This document shows positions 1 to 14,600 of a DNA stretch of 64,000 bases, one piece after another. This stretch comes from Tribonema minus (Eukaryota > Sar > Xanthophyceae > Tribonematales > Tribonemataceae): assembly GCA_017506865.1 (NCBI GenBank), contig JAFCMP010000146.1, positions 868,001 through 932,000 on the forward strand, given 5' to 3'. The translations under genes and the position numbers were made by a program. The first letter of the stretch is position 1, and each line of letters begins with the position of its first letter. A model generated the notes under the pieces. That model searched no databases, had not been told where the DNA came from, and was given only the letters and a program-made list of their open reading frames with translations.

Positions 1-162
1 AATGAGCAGTGCAGCATGCCGCATGCGTTTTTTTTGTGATCTCTGGGCTGCATGCATGTCTGGGTTGGCTGCATGCGCTCACGCTCACGCAGCCACCACC
101 CACTCTGTCACGAGCGTCATATCTGAAGTTGTGCACGTGTGTACGCCCGTATGCAATGCCAG

Positions 163-3100
163 GTGGGAGTGGCGGCAGAGAAAGAGTACGGGCTCGAGCG
201 CGCTCTGGCCAACATGAAGGCAAGCGACTGAGTGGCTGAGAGCGTTGCACGTGGCAGCCTTTGCAGATTTTAATTCAGATGCTGCTGAAGGCGCAGAGTC
301 TGGTGCTCAGTGACCTACAACAGGTTTCATCATACTAGTGAGTTTATTATTCTTTGCACGGTAATGCTGAAGTACTGTGATAGCGAGACTGTGCGTGCGC
401 ATACTATCTGTGGTTGAATGAAAGAGGGGTCTGGTACGGCTAAGACCACTGGTACAGCTCAAATTGTGGGTTGTGTGCTCACTCAAGTGGGCGCTAAGAG
501 CAAGCAGAACATCAACAAACTGCAGATAAATAAGTTGAGGTCGACAGGGCTTCTCTCATTGGCATACAGGTGGACGTCAGAGTGAAGCCAACGCAGAAAA
601 TGATTTTACGTCACGCATGTCCTTACGAGCATCAGAACAAATGGCAAGAAAACGGAATGTTGCGACAATGAGCACGATCAAAACTACTACTACTAACAGC
701 CTTCAACTGCTACCGCTTCTACTACTCGGTCTGCAGGAGGAGTGGAGGAGCGTCGAGTTTGAAGTCAAGCCGTACAAGGAGACGGGCACGTGGGTCGTAT
801 CGGGCGTCGATGAGATCATCGCGCTGCTTGACGATCACATCGTCAAGACGCAGACCATGCGCGGATCGCCATACATACGGCCCATCGAGGCAGAGTGTCG
901 CGCCTGGGAGATGCGCCTCAAGTACGCGCAGGTACATGGTGGCCTCCATTTGTATTCTTACGTACTTGTTTTGTACTTGTTTTGAACTCTGATGCACTGA
1001 CCATGCGCGGCTCGCCGTACATACGGCCCATGGAAGCGGAGTGCCTCGCCTGGGAGATGCGCCTCAAGTATGCGCAGGTGCACGGATGGCCTTTGGTGTT
1101 GTGATGTACTTGATGTGTACTGTTTCGAACCCCTGATGTACTGGTCCATCGACGCAAAGTGCCGCGCGTGGGCCTCAACTACATGTAGGTACATTGATTG
1201 CCTCTAGTGTTGTGATGTCAGACTTGTTCTGTACTTTCTTTGAATTCCTGATGTACTGTACCCGGCCCATGAAGGCAAATCACGCCTTGGGAGGTGCGCC
1301 TCGAATACGCGCAGGTACCACGGCACTTGAATCCAGTGCGCACCACTGATGTACTTTTAAGGTGCCGAGATATATAGACGTCTGCGGTTGGATCGGTCGA
1401 CACCGTGCCAGCGTGCTGAGCACTGCTGACGAACTGCAACAGTCTGTGCGCAACGCCCTACCAGTCAAGTTGTAACTCTGCTGAAATGCTGAAAAACGCC
1501 GCTGGCCCTGCTCACATGCTGCTATGCACACAGGGTCTGGTGGATGAGTGGGTTGCCTGCCAGAGGACGTGGCTCTACCTGGAGCCCATCTTCTCGTCGG
1601 AGGACATCATGCGCCAGCTGCCAACCGGTGAGCGCTGCTGTTTTGTTGATGTGCTTCGACAGGAACCGCATGTGTTGCATGAGGTGCCATGGCAGTTTCA
1701 CAACTGCAATGCGTATACTTGCTCATTGGGGCACATCAAGCCATGTGTTCTGATGTGCCACCTTCATCCCTGCACATGCTCTACATTGATGGTGCGAGCT
1801 ACCATCTGTGTGCTGTACTGCTCTCACCACAAACGGCCCCGGGCCGGATTGTGAGCTGTTTATTCCCATGCACACACATGCGCATGTAATATGCATACTT
1901 GAAAGTGTATGTGCTTCATCACAAAATACACTGATACGGTACCGCTTCCGTGCAGAGGCCCAGCGGTTCAATGGTGTTGACGCACTCTGGCTCAAGACAC
2001 TTGAGTTCAAAGTTTCGGCGATCCTGGCAAAAAAATGGAACTTGCACATGCATCAAAGAACATGATTCCAACTACCTTACTATACTCGTTTTGTGCAGAG
2101 GCCCGGCGGTTCAACGGCGTCGACGCCCTCTGGCGTAAGACACTCGAAGACACGCACAAGGACCCCAACTTCATGGCCCAGGCGGATCCGGACAAGAAGC
2201 TGGAGGAGAAGTTCAAGGCCGCCAACCAGAAGCTGGAGGAGATTCAGAAGGGTATGTAGTAGGCATACTGCCATGTGTATGTGTGTCTTGCGATGTTATT
2301 TGTTTGATGTTGGCCTGAAGGAGTTGAGCCTGGCTGCTGCAGACCGTGCACATGCGCAGGGGGGCCATGATGCACATGTGCAGGGGGGGCATGATGTTTG
2401 CATGAACCAGCTGACACTGCAGGCGCTTGAAGTCTTGGAGCTGTGACACGCATACCTTTACACGCATATGTTATGACAGAACAGGGGCGGCGCTCGATCA
2501 GAGGCCCCGCACAAATCAGTTCGAGGACCTGGTGATGTACTGCAGAAGTGCACATCTCCACTGACGTGCACCTAGAAGTTTATTTATGCTGTCCTCGCTC
2601 CTGTGTCGACTGGCAGGCCCAACAACCAACCTCACAGGACACAGCTGACGTGCAGCATTTCCCCTTTCCTATCTCATAGGACGTGAGGCTTCTATGCTTT
2701 GGAAGGTTGGCCTTCCAATCCAAACCAAACACCTGGACTTGAACCCTATAGTACGACACTGCGTGCCTTGCAATTACTTGAAGTACAAGACTGTAAAACT
2801 CAATTTAAGCACGCCAGTTCTGACAGTACTCAACGTGTCTGTTGCTCCCTTGCTCCGCCTTGTGCGTGACAGGCCTGAGCGACTACCCTTCAACTACACT
2901 GCTGCAAAACCTCATTATGCTCACTGTGGCTTACAGTTTCTGACAGCAAACACTGTGTTCATTTCTCCCTTCACCACATTGCGCGTGACAGGCCTCAGCG
3001 ACTACCTGGAAATGAAGCGGCTGTACTTTCCACGCTTCTTCTTCCTCTCCAACGACGAGCTGCTGGAGATTCTCAGTCAGACCAAGGAGCCACGCGCAGT

Positions 3101-5651
3101 GCAGCCGCACCTAAACAAGGCCTTCGAGGGCATTGCCAAGTGCAAGTTCGAGTCGGACTTGAAGATCACGCAGATGATCTCCGCGGAGGGCGAGGTGAGC
3201 GGAGTGCACTCGGAGTACACATGGAGTGCGGCATGCACGTGGGTTGTACTCATACAAGCTCTTCAAAGGGCATCGAGTGCAAGTTCAATATGAAATTCAA
3301 CATTACCCGTGGTGACCTTTGCGTAAGGCAGGCTGTGTTGAACACACGTCAAGTTCAAACCGAGCAAACAGGGTGTGGGGCAGCTAGAGAAGCCTCATGA
3401 GGGATGCGCAGATTGTTTGGTGCATGGATTCAGTAGTCTAGAGGGCCTTGAAGCAACCACACACGTGCACAATAGCAAGATTTGCTGACTGACTTGCTTG
3501 CATTGAATCACCATTGCTCAGCAGTTGCTGCCACCAACCCGCACGCGCCCCGCTACAGGTGGTAGCCCTGAACAGCTTCACGTCGTTTGCTGCATGGATG
3601 TAGTATAGAGCATTCAAGCATCTAAACATACGCACAGAAGTAGGAGCAGTGACATACGTGCTTCTATGCTTCAGATTTCAATCACCAGTGCTCAGCAGCT
3701 GCCTCAAACCCGCGCGCACCGCTGCAGGTGGTCGCCCTGAACAGCTTCGTCGACCCCGAGAGCGCCAGCAACAAGGGCAACGTCGAGCGCTGGCTGCTGG
3801 AGCTCGAGGGCATGCAGTGGCAGTCGGTGCGCACGCAGACGGTCAAGGCGCTGGAGCAGTACCCGCGACAGCCACGCGAGAAGTGGGTGCTGGAGTGGCC
3901 CGCGCAGGTGGTCCTTGCCATCAGTCAGGTGCGTCACCGCGTAGCACTTCTTTGACTCAGTAGTTGAAGTACGTGTGGTGAAGCGCGGTTGTGGTGGTCA
4001 CAGGAGTCCACGGTGCTTATGGTAGCAGCACTTGCGGAAGCTGTGGGGAAGTAGGTGCTGGAGTGGCCCGCGCATGTCGTCTTGACCATCAGTCAGGTGC
4101 GTCACCGCATAACACTCCAAAAGCACATAAGTTGAAGTAGCGGGTGTGGTAGAGTGCGGCTGCGCTGATCGAAGGGAGTGCGGTGTGCTTGCTGTAGCAG
4201 CACCAGAGCCATCTGGAGTGGCCACAAGTCAGGCGCGTCACACATAGCACTTCATTACTTGGAGTAGTACTTTGTGGGTGTGGTAAAGTGCAACCGCGTT
4301 GACCACATTCATAAACACAGGCCTCATTCGTGAACACAGGCCTTTGTTCCCATGCATCTGTCCGCGTTTCAGGTACTGGTCGCATGAGGTGACCAATACC
4401 CGCAAACGCATGAATCCACACGTGAACAAATGAGTGAAACACGATCACAAACGCACGCCTTGTTCTGAAGTGTGAACACTTGTGTTCGTACTTCTGGTGT
4501 ACTGGACGAGAGAGGTGAACGACGCCTGCGTGCATGAAACCACGCATGAACGCATGAGTGAACACGATCATGATTGCAAGCCGCTTGTTCCAACGTATTC
4601 ACGCCTCAGGTGTACTGGACGCGTGAGGTGACCGATGCCATAGGGCATGGATAGCCATAGGGCAATTCAGACGTGAAGATACACGAGTGAACACACTCAT
4701 GAACGCACATCGTGCGTGCCGCTCGTTTCATGCGTTCACGCCTCAGGTGTACTTACTGGACGCGCGAGGTGACCAACGCCCGCATGCATTAATTCACGCG
4801 AACTCATGAGTAACACGATCACGAGTGAACCCGTTCATGAACACACCCCTCTTCTCATGCGTCCACACCTCAGGTGTACTGGACGCGCGAGGTGACTGAC
4901 GCCATAGGGCGCGGCAGCGGCGGCCTCGCCAAGCTCGAGAAGCAGCTTAATAAGCAGCTTCGGGACATCACGCTTCTCGTGAGGGGCCCCCTCTCCGGCC
5001 TTGAGAGGAAGACCCTAGGAGCGCTGTGCACCATTGATGTTCACGCGCGCGACACTGTCACGCGCATGGTGGAGGCGAGCCATATCTTCAACTCGTACAT
5101 TCACCACTTTTGTCAATGCATGCTCAGGAGTGTGGAACAGCCCAGTCGATGCGTTAAGCTTGCTACGTGAGTCTAAATACCACCTGCAATACAAAATTGT
5201 TGACACAAATTCTCAGAGGAAGGTCCCTCAGATTGCTATGCGCCATTGACGTCCATGCGCGCAACACCGTCACACGCGGGAACCGCAACTTTTGCTTGCA
5301 CTTTTGCAACACCGCAACGCATGGGGAACTGCAACTTTTGCGTGAAGTTTCGTAGAAAGCTTTATCTTGAATCCGCACGCCCGATGCGCTGCACAGCATC
5401 AGAGGTCGAAAGATGATCCGGCTGCCCGCACAAGCTACAATTTGAGCTACTGCAGGGCCTCACTTTGTTATTCCTTTCAATAAAACTGAACTTTACAACT
5501 TCACTTCAATGCTTAACAGGCCGACGTGCAGCGCGAGGACGACTTTGAGTGGATGAGCCAGCTGCGCTACTACTGGAGCCAGTCCTGGAAGGACGGTCAG
5601 GCCGTCAAAGCCGGCGAAGACACTCTGGTGGCCAGGATCGTCAACGCCAAG
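163..5651 (+). other. Dynein exons 1-8: linker (DHC N2) region
   Basis: These exons give window residues 1-412, the mechanical linker that swings across the AAA ring. Landmarks: KEYGLERAL in exon 1, TQTMRGSPY in exon 2, [14 protein letters not shown] in exon 3, [16 protein letters not shown] and VQPHL in exon 5, [13 protein letters not shown] in exon 7 and QLRYYW in exon 8. Exon 1 was too short for a simple open-frame search; its frame joins exon 2 in phase 0 through a GC donor at 220. Exon 7 also appears to end at a GC donor (5075). Introns 220-736, 932-1533, 2252-2991, 3195-3727, 3929-4873 and 5075-5519 contain degraded partial copies of neighbouring exon edges but no other gene. The run at 4370-4900 repeats the start of exon 7 several times. 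Confidence 0.9.
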
Positions 5652-8600
5652 GTGACTCTCTTACTTGATGCACGCTTTGAAGCATTTGTAATCGTTTTTT
5701 TGTGCTGTGGTGGTGATGTGCCTGCTGTCGTGTGGAGATCGCAACAGGTGCAGTATAGCAGTCGCACGCAGCTGAGTTGTGGTGATGAGCAGTGCTACAG
5801 AACTACTGAAGGTTCAACAATGAAGTTTGCAGGAAAGGAAGGGTGCAGCTGGCGGCTTTGCAGCACGTAGCACCACCAGTTTTTGGTTCACAACTCACTG
5901 TGGTGCTGCTGCTCTGCATGTACACTTGCACTTCAACCAGAGTACCCAAGTGTCTGCGGGACTTTGCATTGTGCGTTTCAGCACTACCATCAGCTGCAGT
6001 AGTACCTGCTGTGTTGAAGTATCAAAGTGCATTCGTGACCTGTGCGTACTGCACTGGAATGGCATTGCTTGGCTAGCGTAGCACCAGTATGACCTTCCAT
6101 ACCTCGTATTCATTATTGACTTCAGGGTTGGAGGTTTATGACGACGGTGGCGGGTTTAAATCTACTGACCATGCACTTGCTCGCCCCTCCACTGACAGTG
6201 CTTGTACGGCTACGAGTACCTGGGCAACACAACGCGGCTGGTCATCACCCCCCTTACTGATCGCTGCTACCGCACCATGATCGGCGCGATTGACCTGCTG
6301 TACGGGGGTGCCCCGGAGGGCCCCGCCGGAACTGGCAAGACCGAAACTGTCAAGGACCTTTCCAAGGCAAGCCGCGCGAAGATGTGCCCGTTTCCTCCTG
6401 CATGTGCGTGCAGTTGCTATTTGTACCCCTGCATGGTATGAACAACATATTTGTTGCATCCCGTGTTGTTGTTATGACAGTGGATGTGCAACGGCGGAAT
6501 TCGTGAGAGCATGGTTCCGTGGCGACGGTTGAGATCTTGGTCCCTCGCAATGTGCCGATTTGGTCTGACGTGCTGCAGACAGACATCACTGCTTTCCGCG
6601 CTGCATGTGTGCACGTGAAACAACACTGGCATTGATCAGCCATGCCTGCCCAGGTCATTGCTATTTTTACGAGTGATTGCCTGAAGCGCTCCCTCGCCCC
6701 GACTTCTGGTTCGTGATTGTATTTACTGACTGAGGGACCCAGCTCAAATGTTCTTCTCGTGAAGTTTGTATATGAAATGTACGACCATTTCCTCTTGCTG
6801 CATCCGCTGTGCACCGGCCGTGGCGATCCAGTGCGTAGTCTTTACCTGCTCCGACGGCCTCGACTACCTCGCCACGGCCAAGTTCAAGTTTTCAGTTGCT
6901 GCAACTCATTTCTGGCGTTCTGCTCACAAACTCCATCATTGACACCGACAACCATAAATGGTTCCGTTGCCTTGTGCTACGTGCTCATTGCCCCAGGCTG
7001 TAGCAATCCAGTGCGTGGTCTTCAACTGCTCCGCCTCTTTCTTGGCATTTGTGGTCATGACTACCGGCTCTGACGGAACTGTTGCACTTTGATGCATACT
7101 TTGTCTCAGGCGGTGGCAATCCAGCGCGTGGTCTTCAACTGCTCCAACGGCCTCTCGACTATCTCGCCACGGCCAGCTTTCAGTTGCTGCAAGTCATTGT
7201 CGGCATGCTGTTCACAATAGCGATGAATGAATGACACATGAATGACACCAACAATTATTGAGTTGCGCTGCGCGCTCGCTTCACAGGCGGTGGCGATCCA
7301 GTGCGTGGTCTTCAACTGCTCCGACGGCCTCGACTACCTCGCCATGGCCAAGTTCTTCAAGGGCCTCGCGGGGTGCGGCTCATGGTGCTGCTTCGACGAG
7401 TTCAACCGCATCAACATTGAAGTTCTCTCCGTCATCGCTCAGCAGATCCTCACCATCAACAAGGCCAAGAAGGCGGGCCTCGACAAGTTCCACTTCGAGG
7501 GCACGTTCATGAAGATCAACCACAACGCGAATGCGTTCATCACCATGAACCCGGGCTACGCGGGGCGCGCGGAGCTGCCAGATAACCTCAAGGTGAGCTG
7601 ACAGCAGCGCTCAGTAAAGTCTTGCCCGCTTGTTCCTGCATGGAACGCGATGACAATTCAGTTCTCGCGTTTGCACTGTTGATTCTCGGCGTGTTGCCAC
7701 TCTACAACTGCATGCATTGCGGTAATGCCGAGCTGCCGGATAACCTCAAGGCAAGCTGACAGCAGTGCTCAGCTCAGTTTTTTTCCACAGTCGTTCCTGC
7801 ATGGCGAACCCTACGACAATTCGGTTCTCGCGTTAGTGCATGTAGTCTTGGTGTGTTGTCACCGTACAAGCGCATGCATTGTAGTAGGCTCAGCTGCCAA
7901 GGCAAGTGCGCAGCGCTGCTCAGCACTGCAGTGCTCAGGTTGTCGCAGCTGAGCCCTGGACTGTTGTAACTGCGAGGCGCACCATGCAAGGGGTTTGTGA
8001 CTTGCGTAAGCGCTCTTGGCCGCAGCGCGTGGCACATTGCAAACCACAAATGTCATGTACATTGACATTGAAACATGACATTCACATGCCGTGTGAGGTG
8101 TGTGCCAGCAAGGCTCAGTCAGCAGCATCGCTGACCACAGTGTTTTGCTGCACGACCGACCGCACCCCCGGTTCGCTGCTTGCACGTGTACCCTGCGCCA
8201 TCATGGCCTTAGACTACTCCCTCACTGCAAAATCCTGGCACCAGTCCACAACTGTACACGCCAGTACACGTCTGACCTGCATGGCTTTGTTGAGCGCTGC
8301 GCAGGCTCTGTTCCGTCCCTGCGCCATGATGGTCCCCGACTACTCGCTCATTGCGGAGATTCGGCTGTACTCGTTTGGCTTCGAGAGCGCAAGGGAGAAC
8401 GCGCAGAAACTCGTTCGCGTCCTGCAGGTATGTTTGCCCCTGCAACTGTTTTTGTTCATCCGAGGAGGCTTGCTGTAGGCATGCTCCGCACATTGCTTTC
8501 ACACGAGTGGGCAGCAAGGCCATTGATGCCAATTCCGATGTCGTTGCAGTACTTCAAGAACAAGATGTAGCGAGGGCTGTTGAGCGCCGCCTACCTAGAG

Positions 8601-11600
8601 GCCGTCCAGGATTATCGGCGCTGATGCATTGCATGTCGAGGCTCGCAAGGCCTTCTTTCGAGTTGGGCGCGCAGTGCGCTGTCATCGGGTGAGATGATTG
8701 CCTGAGCGCTGACACGAAAAAAAAATCACTATGTGGGCGTTGCAGCTGTTAATTGTGAACAAACAGCTGTTCAACCATGAGCATTGCAATGGTGGACTGA
8801 TATCATACAGGGGGCTGCCGCTGCGCTGTAACCCGAACCCTAACCCTAACCCACCCATCCTCGCCGTTTTCTCCAGACTACAGCACACTACAGTGCACCA
8901 TCCTTCGGTCAATGCTCCGACCCAACAAATGCAAATCTACTGAGCATCTGGCACTTGCCCGTGCATCATGCTGCGGTCTCACCGCCTCCCTCACAGCTGC
9001 CCTCGGAGCAGCTGTGGAGTCAGAAGCACTATGACTACGGCATCCTTACACTCTGCGAGTGCACAGCTACTGAGCGTCTGACGCTTAAATCTCGCATCAT
9101 GCTGTGGTCTCTATGCCTCCTCACAGCTGTCCTCAGAGCAGCTGTTGAGTCAGAAGCACTACGACTACAGCATCCTTACAACTGTATGCACTCTGCAAAT
9201 GCACACTTACTGAGCATCTGACACTTGCCCGTGCATCACGCTGCGCTGTCACCGCCTCCCTCACAGCTGTCCTCGGAGCAGCTATCGAGTCAGAAGCACT
9301 ACGACTACGGCATGCGCGCCGTCAACTCCATCCTGGTGGCGGCGGGCAACCTAAGGCAGCTGCTGGGAGATGACCCCGCGTGGACCGAGCCCAAGATCGT
9401 TCTGCGCTCCATCAACGACGTCAACCTGCCCAAGTTCACAGTTGAAGATCTGCCGCTCTTCAAGTGAGCCATCATCGCCACTGTACATAGGCTTATATTG
9501 ACTGGGGGTGGTGGCAATGTAGGCTTTTTCTGCGAGGTAATGTCAATCCTCCCAACTTCACTGTTGAAGATGTGCCGCCCTTCAAGTGAGCCTTCATGCG
9601 TGTGATCTTCCCTTGCGGCAGTGCTGAATGCAAACGTTAAGCCCCACACCTACGTGCATCAATGAACGATAGCACCGCTTGCTGCAAACTCAAACTTGTG
9701 ATGCAGGGGTATCACGAGTGACCTGTTCCCAGCTGTGGACCTGGGCCAGTCTGACCACGGCGCATTGCTGAGCGCTGTGGAAGCGGTGTACTTCAGTGAC
9801 CAGTACCAAACCCCATGTTGCAATTTGACACCCACCTGCACCAATGAACCATGGCACCTGTTTCACAAACTTATACTTATGCTGCAGGGGCATCACGAGT
9901 GACCTGTTCCCGGGGGTGGACCTGGGCCAGTCCGACCATGGCGCGTTACTGAGCGCTGTGGAAGCGGTGTGCACGGAGGGCGTCCCCGTGGCGCCGGGCA
10001 GGCCGCCGCAGCGGCTGCAGGCCAACTCGTCGTGGATCAAGAAGGTCACGCAGCTGTACGAGATGGTGAGCGCTGAGGCTGCTAATAAGATGGATGTATA
10101 TGGGTAAAGTTCATGCAGCTGCACGAGGTGATGCACGCAAAACAATGGTTGTGTTTCGGAGTATCTGGAGAAAAATGCTGCGGCTGTGGGATCCTCATTG
10201 ACTAAGGCATTGTGTGAAGTTAGTGAGTGATGGTGGGTGTCCCGGTGGTGAGTGCTTGTTGCAACCAGACATGCCCGGCAGAGGGAATGCGTGCGCTGCG
10301 CCAACATTGCCAGTCACATGTGGCCGTGTGACAGCACGGCGGGGTTGTAATGCCATTGCGCACACCCGCATGGCATCTTGTTTGCTGAATGTGCCATGTC
10401 TGTCTGCCATACCGTACTCCCAAATAAATCACTCCAGCTTTGGCAGCAGCCTGAACATCAGATCTAATCTCAAACCTATGTCGTCTACATGCTGCAGGTA
10501 CTGGTGCGGCACGGTGTCATGGTCGTTGGCGAAACCGGCTCTGGCAAAACGGCCACCATTCACGCACTGGCCAACGCCATGTCGCGCTGCGCAGCGGATG
10601 CCGCCGCGGGCGGCACGCCGTCTAATCTGCCGCCAGTGCAGGCAAGTCATGCTTGCCCCAACACCAGCATTTGAGTTCATTTACTCCAATATTCTCATGT
10701 GATTCTTGTTCTGTATACGCCAAAAACAATAAGTGTCCGGTACAAGCCGAACTGTATAACCCAAAAACCAAGAATGTTCACTCTTTGCGTTGTGGATGAA
10801 GAATCAGACACCTTGAAAAAAAAACAGCCATCATTCAAAGAGATTGCCCCCGCATAGGAAGCTGGCACTATGAGCGTGTGTGGAGTACTGCCCTGCTGGT
10901 CCATCAGAATTCATTCCCAATTCCGGTGCCCAGGTCAAATCCGCACCATGAACGCCAAGTCCATCACGAGCGGAAGTGACGCAAAGTGTCGTCTGAGGCC
11001 AATGAGTCTGCTGCGCACTAAGTAGCGCCCTGACGGTTCCTCACCAGTTTCAATGCCCACGCCGTTCCCAGAACCACACCATGAACCCCAAGTCCATCAC
11101 GAGCGGCCAGCCGTGCGGCAACTTGACGAGAAACACACGTACAAGCAGCGATGGCGCTTGCTGGGGGTTGCGCTGACATTGTATCACTTGGAAACTCATC
11201 CTGGGGTGGCGCCCGAGGCCAATGAACCCACTGCCCTCGCCCCTGACCACACCTCTTTCCTTGGTGAAATACGCAATCGTTTTGAGCAGATCCACACCAT
11301 GAACCCCAAGTCCATCACGAGCGGCCAGCTGTACGGCAATTTCGACGAGAACACGCACGAGTGGAGCGACGGCGTGCTGGCCGTGATCTACAGGAACTGC
11401 GCCAAGGACCCCAGCACGGACAGGAAGTGGGTGCTGTTTGATGGCCCCGTCGACGCCGTGTGGATCGAGAACATGAACACGGTGAGCGCGCGTGTGCTAT
11501 TCGCACGTACACTATGTGACGCGCTTGAGCAAAGCTCAAAAGTTGGAAAGAGAACACGAGCACGGTGAGGGCACATGTGCTGCGCACCTTTATCTGCACA

Positions 11601-14600
11601 ATGTGGTCTCTTTGAGCGAAGTTTGCTAGGTACAAGGAGACCTGGGTGGTGCTGCAAGGTTTTTGAGTTTGTGCACATGGGCTTGCCTTCAGAAACGCTG
11701 CCGGGGAGGCCGGTTGCTTGCCGCGTGTACCTGAAAATCATGCAGCATATGCGCCTACTCTCTGCCAAGACTGCGCGACAAACGCAGCGTGCAGGCGCTG
11801 AACGCCAACTATGGCAGTGTTTGCGCTCAAAGCGCTAGGGTTAGGGTTAGGGCTAGGGTTAGGGTCAGGCACCAAATCGAGATTGCCACCACTACGTCTG
11901 CAATGCATGTGACATCGTCTTGTCTTAGCGCTCAGCGATTGAGCTTTTGTGTCAGTGCTCGGCCATGTTGGACGTTCTGTCAGCGCTCAGCAATCAACAG
12001 CTGCCTCAGCATTCAGCGGTGTGACTGCGCCTCAGTGCTCAGCGTGTTGACATATGCCTCAGCGCTCAGCTATAAGTCCATGCCTCAGTGCTCAACAACA
12101 AGAGTGCGATCTGTCTGTTTACAGGTGCTGGACGGCAACATGAAGCTGTGTCTCATTAGCGGCGAGGTCATCAAAATGACATGCTTTGTCTCAGCGCTCA
12201 GCATGAGACCTTTGTCTCCGCACACTCAGTAGTATTATAATAATCTCGTCTTAGCGCTCGGGTGTTAAGTTGTGTCGGCACTCAACAGTTGAGTCTTGCC
12301 AAGACGATTGCGGTTGGTCTGTGTACGCAGGTGCTAGGCGACAACAAGCAGCCGTGCTCACGAGAGGCGAGATCATCAAATCACACTCAGTGGTGTAATC
12401 TTGTTGTTAGCGCTCAGGCGCTGCTTCGTGTCAGCACACTCAACAATAGGATTCTGGCAACACGACTGCGATTGGTGTGCGCGCAGGTGTTGGACGACAA
12501 CAAGAAGCTGTGTCTCATGAGCGGCGAGATCATCAAGATGAGCGACACCATGACCATGATGTTCGAGGCGGAGGACCTGGAGCAGGTGAGTCTGAGTCTA
12601 TGAGTCTCTGAGCGTTGCCGTAGCGGTCATGAAACGTGCTGCTGCGCTGGCTACATAGTGTATCTATGCAGAGGCTATATAGTGCGTGCATGCAAAGACT
12701 GCTGCACATAGAGAAGCATCAATCGGAGCTTGTGCGATTCATTAAACCATGTCAAGACCCTGAGAGAGCGACGCTGCCATGACAGTGTACAGGTGCAGAC
12801 ACTGCAGCAAACTTCATACTTTGAAATACAACACCTTGATGTTTTCATCTCGTCAAACCTTGTCGTCATGCACGGAGCTGACGTGCATGAACGGCACCGA
12901 TGCTGACGAATCATGACACATGCCACCCCCCCCCCCATCACGATCTTTCTGGCAATTCCTCCGCGGTCTGCTCAGGCCTCCCTGAATGATGTTCTCAGTG
13001 CAGCGCTGATGTGCCATAAAACTGCAACTTTACGGACAGAGCACCTTCAGAACCTAGTATTCGCCAAAGCAATAGTGCTAATTCTCTCCACCAGCCCCCC
13101 CCCCCCCCCCCCCACACACACACATTTTCATTTACGCACAGAAGTGACAGTGCACCTTGAGGACATGGTATTTGCCTATTCTTGCCTGTTTCTCACCACC
13201 AGCCTTTTCTGGCAAATTCTATGTGATCTGCGCAGGCCTCCCCCGCGACCGTCAGCCGCGTCGGCATGATCTTCTGCGAGGTGCGCAACCTGGGCTGGCA
13301 GCCGCTGCGCGACGTCTGGCTGGACGGCCTGCCCAGCGCGCTGCAGGAGCACCGCGCGCTGCTGGTGGACCTCTTTGCGTGGCTCTTCCCGCCGGCCGTG
13401 TACTTCGTGCAGAAGGTACGCATCAATGTGCACAGAGTGAGGTCGTGCTGCTGTGTCGTTGCGACGATTCTGGGATGGCAAAGGTGGTGCTTGAGCGGAC
13501 AGCAGTGTTTCCTGGGGAGACTGAGCTGCTGACTAGGAGCACCACGCGCTGCTGGTGGACTCTGACCGCCAGTCAGCAGTGTACTTTGTGCAACAGGTAT
13601 GCATAGACTGGCCTCTGTCAATCCACTTTGGGGAATATGGCCACTGCAACTGGACATGAAGAAGCCACTGCATGAGCAGTGAGGCCGGGGTGAGCACTGT
13701 AGCGATGATGGCCTGCCGCTGCTGATAGCTATCGTTGGCTGCGCGACTGGACAAAAAATTCCGCAGCATTTGTGACTGGTGGAATGATGTGTGTGGGTAT
13801 AGTGGTGTTGGCCAGCAGAACACCCTGGCGCCCAGGAATAATGCGCCACCGACAACCCACAAACGCTCTTCTAAAGTAGTGCTGCGATTTCACACAACCC
13901 CTGGCAGCTGCTTTGTGCTGGCGTATCGGCTGCCATTTTGCCACTTCCTGGCTCCCTCTTATTTCTGTGGTGTTGCTTGGGGCGCCCGCATCTGTGACGC
14001 TCCCATGTGACGCTAAACCTGTGCAATACCCCCATGCGGCAGCCTACTTGCTTGCACTCACAAGCGTCGCACAACACAAAAACTCTCGTGTACTGTGAGC
14101 GCACAGGTGCTGCCGACTCACCCTCTAATTCTCACTTCTATTTTGCTTGATGTGGATATACCGCTGCTCCCAATTTACCTGCCCGCTCTTCCGCATCGCC
14201 CCCCTTGCAGCACTGCGTAGTGTCCTCAATTTATCATCACCATGTAACATACAGCTGCTCCTGACTTACCTGCTGGCTGCTGCGTATGATGTCTCATATT
14301 GCCCCCCTTGCAGCACTGCGTGGTGCCGACGCCTGTCACGGGACAAGAGCTGGCGGCCTCTCTCATCAGGCTCTACGATGTGCTGCTGGACTCCCCTGAG
14401 GGGTATGCATCGGATCTGCCCAAGGTACATGATGCCAGAATGCTGCAATGTCGTCTTGACATCATGTGGGTGCTTGCCACGTGCACGGGGACGGTCCATG
14501 TGGCAGCTGGTTTTTTCAATGCAGTGCATGTAACCCAGCACAAGCCAACTGAATTGACCCAGTGGCTCATGTGATATGCGGCTTTGACTACGGCTTATCG

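Larger units (their letters stand above)
6199..10065 (+). other. Dynein exons 9-13: AAA1, the main ATPase module
   Basis: Window residues 413-736. Exon 9 carries [21 protein letters not shown] and the P-loop [10 protein letters not shown]. Exon 10 carries [12 protein letters not shown], the Walker B CFDEFNR and the sensor segment [10 protein letters not shown] with ELPDNLK. Exon 11 has [12 protein letters not shown], exon 12 [13 protein letters not shown] and [12 protein letters not shown], exon 13 [10 protein letters not shown]. All catalytic residues of an active dynein AAA1 site are present. Intron 9 (6367-7286) starts with a GC donor. It holds three decayed copies of the start of exon 10. 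Intron 10 (7593-8304) holds copies of the end of exon 10 and the start of exon 11. Intron 11 (8428-9266) holds two copies of the start of exon 12 and a CCCTAA tract. Confidence 0.95.

Noticed and set aside
1-162. Open frames at the left edge
   Set aside because: They precede the acceptor at 162 and do not match dynein; they appear to be intron sequence.
1003-1077. Possible duplicate coding exon after exon 2
   Set aside because: Including it would duplicate TMRGSPY and the following linker helix, which other dyneins have once; it is better explained as an echo copy.
2340-2400. Short direct repeats that could suggest a CRISPR-like array
   Set aside because: Only two imperfect G-rich units with no regular spacers, in a eukaryotic intron.
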